A stretch of DNA of 64,000 nt, from the NCBI GenBank assembly GCA_009760855.2, contig WPIO01000002.1:9053501-9117500 (forward strand). The letters run 5' to 3'. This stretch comes from Cristatella mucedo (taxonomy: Eukaryota > Bryozoa > Phylactolaemata > Cristatellidae). The notes under the pieces are model-generated. The model saw only the letters and a program-made list of their open reading frames with translations. It ran no database searches and was not told the DNA's origin. Made by a program: the position numbers and the translations under genes. Positions 45,016 to 64,000 of the stretch are shown piece by piece. Position 1 is the stretch's first letter, and the number at the start of each line of letters is the position of its first letter.

Positions 45016-46180
45016 AAATAGCTCTTGGAGTTACTATATCTAGCTCTAAAAAAACCATCGTTCCCGATTAATCACATGAAGTGCCAATTGTCAAATCTTG
45101 CCAAATCTTGCCAATCATCTTGCCATTGTCAAACTATGTTATCAATTGTCGATGGAATTCTCGCTGAGATTGATAGAAAAAGATCTACTCTAGAATCTAA
45201 TTCAAAGTGTATTTCCAAAATAACAAATGTATTATTGTTTGTATTAATTACATCATAAAAGAAGAGTTTAAAGATATTACAAAAAATGCTTAGGTAGGTG
45301 GTGATTCCCCTAAAGCAACTACTCATGTTTGATTATTTTTAATTCTTCTGTAATACCATATTTGTACAGGTCCCTCAGAGAACTGAATCTCTAAGCACTT
45401 TAAATATTACATATAGAGACTATTACTTCTTTAACAGAACTTCTCTTCGCACTATTGAAGAACTGTCTAATAAGCTCGTCTTTCATTGTCATTATTCTAC
45501 TTATCCTACGTTTGGTCAAATCAAACTGTTGTTCCAAGTTTTAATGGTTTCTCATTTTTTCGACTTTTTATGGTATTTTGATTTCTTAATTTTAATTTAT
45601 TTCTATTTTATGGTTTAACAGCTGGTTCTTCGCCTATAGTTCTAGTAACATTATTATTATTCAACTAGTCTTAATATTTTTGGTAGGGCCTCTATCCATT
45701 CCTTTATTCTTGTATGCTCTCCTTTACTCAGACTTTATAGTTATTTTTCATATTGAGCAGTAGAAGCTCATTCTGCTACAGTTTGGTTCACTCTCACAGC
45801 TAATACAGCGTTCTTTTTGCTAATCGCTTGTATTACGCGTGTGCCGTGTCTTTCCTTTTCTTTTTGAATCCTCCTTTGAACTCCGATTGATGGGGGGGGG
45901 GAGTCTACGGTTATTTTATTTGGTCATTCTATGGTAACTTTTGAATAAATATCAATTATTGCTCGCGACACTTCTTTTGATGACTTGCTTTTCAATGCTC
46001 TCGAGTCTTTGTATCTACTTGCTGTATCAATCTTATTGTGTATTTGTATCTAGTGTCTGCAGATATATAAATAAATAAATAAATAAATATATATATATAT
46101 ATGTTTATTTGGAAAGTGGATGTCCATTATGCACACATTTATTCAAAGGCCTAGATTAAAATTTAAAATGAGATGCGTTA
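45012..46180. other. AT-rich intergenic DNA
   Basis: A 77-codon frame at 45,025-45,258 (SIVDGILAEIDRKRSTLESN) has no recognised family. A LINE tail remnant lies at 45,360-45,415 (minus), and an AAAT/AT tract at about 46,068-46,102. Confidence 0.4.
45360..45415 (-). mobile_element. L2-like LINE hairpin remnant
   Basis: GTCCCTCAGAGAACTGAATC, TCTAAGCACTTTAAAT on plus, a reduced version of the LINE terminal hairpin. Confidence 0.45.
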
Positions 46181-47030
46181 TTTGTGATTTCGGGCCTCTT
46201 AGACATTCGATCCTGGATGTCGGTAAGTTTTCTTAAACTAAATGGCGATACAACTGAACTGTTGCTCATAGAACACCCTAAGCGCATGGCTGGACGAGAC
46301 GGCTTTGCTCTTCTAATAGGTGATGATGTTGTGCAACCATCACAATATATTCGGAATGGTGCTGTTGTGCGACCATCGCAATATATTTGGAATTTAGGTT
46401 TCGTCTTCGACAGCTGCTTAAATTTTGAAAGCTTTATTAGGAAGACTGCTTCCACAGCTAGCCATCACGTCCGATTCCTATCTGAAATTAGGAACTATCT
46501 TCAAAGATGGCTTGCACAAAAATTAACTAGCTCCTTTGTCCTGTCTCGGCTAGATTATTTTTAAAAGCTACTAGGCCACTGAAGCTTGCTATGAATATGG
46601 CTGCAAGGCTAGTTTAAAAGTCCCAAAGTTTGTTCTTGCGTCTCCTTTGCTGGAAGAGCCTGGATGGTTGCTGCTTGAACAAAGGACACGGAGCAAAGTT
46701 CTTGCACTGACCCACATGGGCTGCTACAGCTTTGCTCATTCATACCTAGCTGAGTTTCAGCCTCCTTGTGTCCTCAGGCCCTGTATGGACAATAAATAAG
46801 CTGTTCCATTCCTCCGCTTAAAGAACATTGGCGATAGAAGATTTTGCTCTGCAGGTCCTAAACTGTGGAACTTACTTCCACAATTTTTATTCAACAACAA
46901 ATAATCTCCTACTGGCGATAATGGCAATTCTTTCTTGTCGTCATAAACTGCTACTTCCATGCTACTCACTACCTCAACTACTCACCCGACTCAGCTATGC
47001 TTCTCACTTTCTCTTTGTTTCATAAGATGC
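46180..47030 (+). mobile_element. Second non-LTR retrotransposon family, RT C-terminal fragment
   Basis: Frame 46,184-46,564 reads FLKLNGDTTELLLIEHPKRM, GFALLIGDDVVQPSQYI, GFVFDSCLNFESFIRKTAST, RNYLQRWLAQKLTSSFVLSR, LDYF: the region after the YADD core in CR1/L2/Rex-type RTs, but different from the abundant family here. Decayed downstream text ends near 47,000. One internal segment (RNGAVVRPSQYI) repeats the preceding one, a small tandem duplication. Confidence 0.8.
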
Positions 47031-47454
47031 AGTCTGTTGGCTACCGAATGCATAACAAAAGCCGCTTAGGCTGTGAGTGCTCTATGGAAAACTCTGCTGT
47101 GTAACACCGGCACAGTCTTTGTGGCTCTGTGTAATTACAAAAGGAGATACATTAAGTCTTTATTACCGAGTTCGTTGGCGTTGGATTAACAACTAACATT
47201 ACATTGATTGACTATTACCTCTGTTACTTTTTCCGTTTTATCCGCGTATCGCTTTGCAGCTACATATCTAAGGATCTATTTGGTCCTACGAAATGCATTA
47301 GAGAATTTCCATTCGTGTTAAGATTGCTAGTAGCTGGAGATCCACTCAGCATTACATCTCTTTATAAGTCTTCCTTATGAAACGCAAAAATCATCTGCAA
47401 GCACCGTAGGAGTGGTTTTACTATAATTCCTATACCCATAATAATATTAATAAA

Positions 47455-47785
47455 AATAATAATGCACGATAAAGCGCCCTCAGAAAACTTAATCTCTCTC
47501 TAGGGGCTTTACATTTGCTGCAAAGAAAAACTAAATTGAATGGTGAGTAAAATCAAACAAACAAAATTAATAGCATGGTTAGGGGTGACATGCACAGGGT
47601 CAGCATGCAAATGTGGTTAGTGGCAGCATGCGCAGTGTCAGCATGCATAAGCGCATGAAGGACGAATCACAGGGACCCACTACATGCTGTCCTAAATAGG
47701 TGTGTTTTTAAATTCTTTTTAAATGTGGTCAGGTCAGGGGATGTTCTGACGCAGGTCGGGAGGGAGTTCCAGGCTTTGGGCGGCT
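47455..47785 (-). mobile_element. L2-like LINE 3' end
   Basis: On plus: ATAATAATGCACGATAAAGC, GCCCTCAGAAAACTTAATCT, CTCTCTAGGGGCTTTACATT, then GTGACATGCACAGGGTCAGC and the rest of the 3' UTR to AGTTCCAGGCTTTGGG. Well preserved. Confidence 0.8.
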
Positions 47786-50700
47786 TACCTAGATGTTATA
47801 GCAAATCCGCTCATGTTTAATCCGTATCATTTTATCTCCAGATTTGTAAACATATGCACTTAGCTTGCTAACGTTAGCAGCGTCTCTTGAATTGACTCCT
47901 TGTCCAAGTTTGGTTACTTTAAGCCCTTTAAAATCAATTCTTCCAGAGCCTACTCTAATGAAATTGAAGTCAGCATATCCATTCGTTACAGCATCAGAAG
48001 AATTTACTGGATCATCTAGATCAACAGTTTTATTTCTATTTGCGATCCGTATTTGAGATCTAATAATAAGTATCCATCAGACTTTGTTGCATAATTACGT
48101 AGGTCTTCTTTACGATTCATCTCTGTATTCTGATATTACAATTTTTGATTTTTATAATATTTCTTTAACCACTGGTACTATTCTGAGAAGTCTATGAGGG
48201 TCTTGCTCTGTAAATATTTGCATTTGTGATCTTCCTATATAATACTTTATGTCATATCCAGGTTAAGTCTTATTGTTAAATCTTCCAAAACTACTAACTA
48301 ATGATATCAAACTCAAAATCAACATACCTTTCCCTGATACCTTTTTCTCTCTATTAGAAACGAAAACAATGATTTTACAATAGATATATCTATATCAAGG
48401 TCAGTAGGATATCTAACGTTTCCAGCAACTTGTAAATTTACTTGGATTGTTTCAAAGTTTAATCTAGGAACAAATATTTCAAATTCTAATTAGTAACATT
48501 TATTTTGACCTACAAATGCAGTCCTAGTAAAGATTGAGCGTAATATTTTGATTGAATAAATACTTCTCTGCTCCACAAGCACTTAGCTTATAGTAATGTA
48601 GTTTTGTTGATTATTCCATCTGGAGAATATCTATGGCAACAATCTCTGGTAAAGCAGTCATTGAAGTAATGTAGGTTTATTCCTAAAGTTTAATTTCCTA
48701 CTAATTTACAAATCAAAACCACTTACTCAAAACATTTTTCAGATGCCACTGGATCATAATTTACTTTTTCACTGTTTGCTAGGCATTGTTTTAGTTTTCT
48801 TTGTGCAATTTTCTCCATGTCAAGGTCTGTCTGATCGCCAGATACCATATTGCTACCTAACATAGAGTACACCTATGAGTAATCAATATTTAAGCTCATC
48901 GATTTTTCCACTCATCAGAACCTTGAACATATCCCGTTCTTTTTCATAATAATCTATTATAAGAAAATTATTCAACATCAGTATTATTTAATACCCATGA
49001 GTCAACATGCAAGTAAACAGGGATCAATTGCCATTAGAAGTCAGTTAAGTTGTGTTCTCAGATTGTTCGGTAGTGAACTATTATAGTTGTCTTAGGCACA
49101 ACTTGTGGAGTCAGCTCATTAAACTCAATAGTAAAATCCAGCATTGTATTATTCCCAAGTGGCAGATAAATATATTTGAAATCAATTTCTTGGATTGGAT
49201 ACATACGTAGCAAAAACAAAGTAATTCATTTTTATATTCAGGATATGTAACATTCATGGATTGGATACATAAGTAAGAAATCAAAATAATTCATTTGTAT
49301 AGTCAGGATATGTAACACCTGAAGGCTCCGGAACTTTATTAAAACCGAGAAGTTGTTTTCCAAACTATGTGATATCTAGTTAACTCTGTTTAGCATTTTT
49401 TATCATTCAGATTGCATTTTCTAGCAACACTAGGACAAGTATTAGATCTATTTGTAAGAGCAACTACTTTCTTAATATTACAATAGTAGCATGTGCATGG
49501 ATTGCTAGTATAACTATCATATTTATCAAATGCCTGTGTGAAAACAATCAGTCATCTAACTTTATGAATTTCGTTCTGTACTGACAAAGCTCGAGTGCAT
49601 TTTGATCCCTGGTTAGCGTCACGTTTTTATATCATATAAACCCATAGTTATGTTTTGAGTTTCTGTCCCGATCGCTAGGAATTTCCGCTAGGCTTCTTTT
49701 AATATTTAGTGCAGGTAAACGGTACCATTAGTCTTATTTTGACATGTTAGTTAAAAGCATTCTAAGCACCTCTATTTGGAACAACGCCGGCAGCACCAAC
49801 AGCTACTACAGATCCTCTAGTTGAGACACTTAATTTAAATCATTAGAAGTTCCAGATGTTCCGATCATTATAGCATCACAATAAAATCTTTCAACCCTTG
49901 TAAGATCGACGGAGAATTAAATAGTATACACAATTCTATTCATATCAGTACAGAATCATGCGATTCTTGCTGGTGGAAGCGAAATACTCTAAAGTTCACG
50001 AGTTTCAACTAGGTTGTCAATAAGCCCCATTCGGTACATAAAGCCATTGTTGGAAGCGTTTGCTGCAGATGCTGTTGGACTAGTGTAATTTGTAATATCA
50101 GTGTTCACATCATCTTTAGAACTTGCTTTATCTCTCTCCCCTCCAGTTTCAGGACCTTCCGTTCGGTTATAGTCATTTGGTTAGGTAAGAAGACTCATAC
50201 TTGCTAATACTGTTTGATCTAATGTTATGCTTTCTATTTTTTCAGCTTCAAGCCGTACTCTCATCTCGCTAAACATCAAAGCAGTAGCAATTGAAATAAA
50301 CCTACATCTAAGTTCCTATAAGGTGCTGTAAAGGCTCCTCCAGAAAGATTGCACTTAAAGCTGACCCTCTAGAAGTATATATGCATCAGATAGCACATAA
50401 CATGGATTTTGTTCTCCGGGTGATGTAAATGTTTTTTGTTTGCAATAGTTTCAAGCTCATTTCCGCACGTTTGATATCAATTGCGATATTGGCAGTCTCT
50501 AATAGGATATTTCGGTAGTGCGGGATCATTTAGCTCTAAAATAGTATCGATTGGAGCACTTGCCATTTCTTCTATCTATATAAAAGAAAAACTATTTTCT
50601 TTGAATTTGTACAATCAAGCTCCAATTTTTCTAATCGTTCCACCATAGTCATCGGGTCTTGGTCGCGGAGTACTGGCTGTTGATTTTTTTGTAGCTCTTT

Positions 50701-50900
50701 TCCAATTCGTAAGAGCCTTTGGGTTGTTTTCTTTCAACGTTTCAAAATCGTCTTCAGTTTCTTCAGACAGCTGTTTTGATCTTACTTTCTTTTTCTTTTT
50801 GCTTAGTTTTTCTGTCATGGCCTCTTTTATCTGTAGGTCACTTATCGCCATTGACTTTGCATAAGCTTAATATGCAAACGTTCAGCTCATTTTCCTTTGC
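47786..50900 (-). other. AT-rich island with decayed minus-strand reading frames
   Basis: Minus-strand translation gives protein-like runs separated by stops and shifts: a 78-codon Lys-rich open frame (50,615-50,851, KLSKKKKKVRSKQLSEETED), then MASAPIDTILELNDPALPKY just downstream, SLLTYPNDYNRTEGPE-like and TNYTSPTASAANASNNGF text around 50,050-50,200, and ATKSDGYLLLDL near 48,050. Same strand and order suggest remains of a multi-gene mobile element or integrated virus. I cannot assign the family and the frames are too broken to call genes. Confidence 0.4.
50615..50851 (-). pseudogene. Lys-rich 78-codon frame, unidentified
   Basis: Starts MAISDLQIKEAMTEKL, followed by a basic cluster KKKKKVRSK and an acidic segment, ends RKIGA. 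Intact and preceded and followed by decayed frames of the same strand. No domain recognised; could be a remnant of the element described for the AT-rich island, or chance. Confidence 0.3.
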
Positions 50901-51608
50901 GCCGAAGTGAGCTTGTCTTTTTTTGTTCTTGAGTGTATGGCATGCGTACCTGTCTGTGCATGCATCAGTGCGGGCTGCCCAAGAAAGCTTCTAATAACAG
51001 CTAGTGGCTTTTTGGTGTGTTTTTAGCAGGCTGGCCTAAGTGTACTTGCTTGCTTTTGCATGCTTGTCTAAGCTTCAAACCGTGCATGCCAGTAACTGAC
51101 GGGTATTAATTCTCTCGGTGTAAAACACGTGGATGGAGACCCATTACTCGTACGGCACATTACAATCGGCCTTTAATTAAACCTTGCCCTTGAGGGAGTC
51201 AGCCAATCACAAGAATGCTGCGAGGGCACGTGGGCGACTAGCCGGCGAACCTGCCACTTTGGCTCAGCCAGAAAGGCCGAAGTCCAACCCAGCTGCTTCC
51301 CTGCGGTCTTGACGACGCCGGTAGCGAAAGCAACGCAGTGGCGATAAAATATGCTGCATTTGGAATAACCAACAAAGCTGTGCGTCCGAGCAGCGCAGGT
51401 CCGTAGCACATGCTACCAATAGGACCACCGCCGGCTGCCAACGAGCGAAGGCTGGGGTCGAAACGAATCTTGCACTAAGCGAGGGCTACACCGTACGGGC
51501 ATCCGGTAATAGATAGCTGCTGCCTGCCACCGTAGCAGAGTGAGGTGTCGGTATGCAGAGAAGCGTGCAATCGCAGCTGGCGAGCAGGCTCTACCAGACG
51601 GAAGTCGG

Positions 51609-51641
<33 letters not shown>

Positions 51642-52121
51642 CTCCTCGCCAACGTTCCATTGGTTTCCAGGCAGTCGCGATTATCCCCACCTGTCATTAG
51701 AAGCTACCCCTGAGCAAGCCTGAGCGTAGTGTAACGACAAAAATGCCGTAAGCCACGAAAGTCGAGTTGTCGGCACCCAAGCTAATTTTTCTCGGCCGCG
51801 CGGCGGCGACGATCAGCACCAGCAAAGGCGATGCTGACGATGAGGCGTGCCGAAGAATGACTCTAGCATCGGCCGAGGAGGCGATGTCAGAGCAGGCACC
51901 TCGGCTCCTCCGCCCTCCCGCTGGCCACGGCCGCCGCGCGGAGAAGCGAGCGTCGTCTAAATTCAGATCCACGAGTCAGGCCGCAGCAATCGCCTCGTCA
52001 GCTGGCCCACACGCTCAATCGCGAGTGCGCAAATGAGTGAGCGCACGAGAGGACGCAGGCACGACGGCCCTGACACGTCGCAGGATGGCTGACAGCACCA
52101 GGTCCGGCGGCAGTGCACGCG
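50901..52121. other. 3' flank of the formin gene
   Basis: Composition switches back to GC-rich. On the minus strand this is the downstream side of the formin stop. ATTAAA (minus; plus 51,172-51,177) is a possible polyadenylation signal about 950 bases after the stop. A short GA tract lies at 51,608-51,641. Overlapping open frames on both strands show no domain. Confidence 0.4.
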
Positions 52122-63830
<11,709 letters not shown>

Positions 63831-64000
63831 CTGGCAAACGGTTGATAGGGCAGGCTGAATGGTATAGGCCGGACTGAGAATGGGGGCTGGAGAGTCAGGC
63901 GAATCAGGCAAGTCACGTGAGCCGCCAGACAAGTGCAGTGGAAAAAGAAGAGTGCTTTTCAGCTGCATCGCAGTCGGGCCTGACTTGAGCTGCTGCCCAC

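Overview
This is a window of animal nuclear DNA. Genes are split by GT-AG introns of 0.1-4 kb. The non-coding DNA is full of dinucleotide microsatellites, degenerate non-LTR retrotransposons, tRNA-derived SINEs and broken DNA transposons. The gene families point to a bilaterian, probably an invertebrate because a GT11 fucosyltransferase sits beside a compact INF2-type formin. I cannot name the species.

Three genes are supported. (1) 3,505-4,629 (+): an intronless, very GC-rich GT11-type fucosyltransferase-like type II membrane protein of 373 aa. (2) 12,214-36,784 (+): a complete 15-exon myotubularin-family lipid phosphatase, orthologous in type to MTMR2. The exons join without a frame break into 655 aa and carry the intact active site HCSDGWDRT. 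(3) 52,122 to beyond 63,830 (-): the 3' part of an INF2/Formin-3-type formin. Eleven exons join in frame into 827 aa, covering the end of the armadillo-like regulatory domain, a proline-rich FH1, a complete FH2 and a terminal WH2/DAD-like motif. Its 5' end lies outside the window. MTMR2 and the formin are convergent and separated by about 15 kb of repeat-rich DNA. They share no evident pathway beyond membrane and cytoskeleton biology.

Layout: 1-3,460 intergenic with L2-like LINE pieces; 3.5-4.6 kb fucosyltransferase; 5-12 kb intergenic with a SINE, a 220-bp AT tract, a decayed hAT transposon and two solo LTRs (one inside the hAT); 12.2-36.8 kb MTMR2, with a Tc1 transposon (itself carrying a SINE), a SINE nested in a SINE and LINE pieces in its introns; 36.8-52 kb intergenic, including an AT-rich island at about 41.4-50.9 kb with LINE copies and decayed unidentified reading frames; 52.1-64 kb formin, with (CT)n-rich introns, tandem SINEs and a near-identical 179-bp inverted repeat in one intron.

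The repeats form a linked story. The abundant L2-like LINE ends in a short hairpin plus (ATT)n, and the first SINE family carries a very similar tail, which suggests a LINE-SINE partnership.
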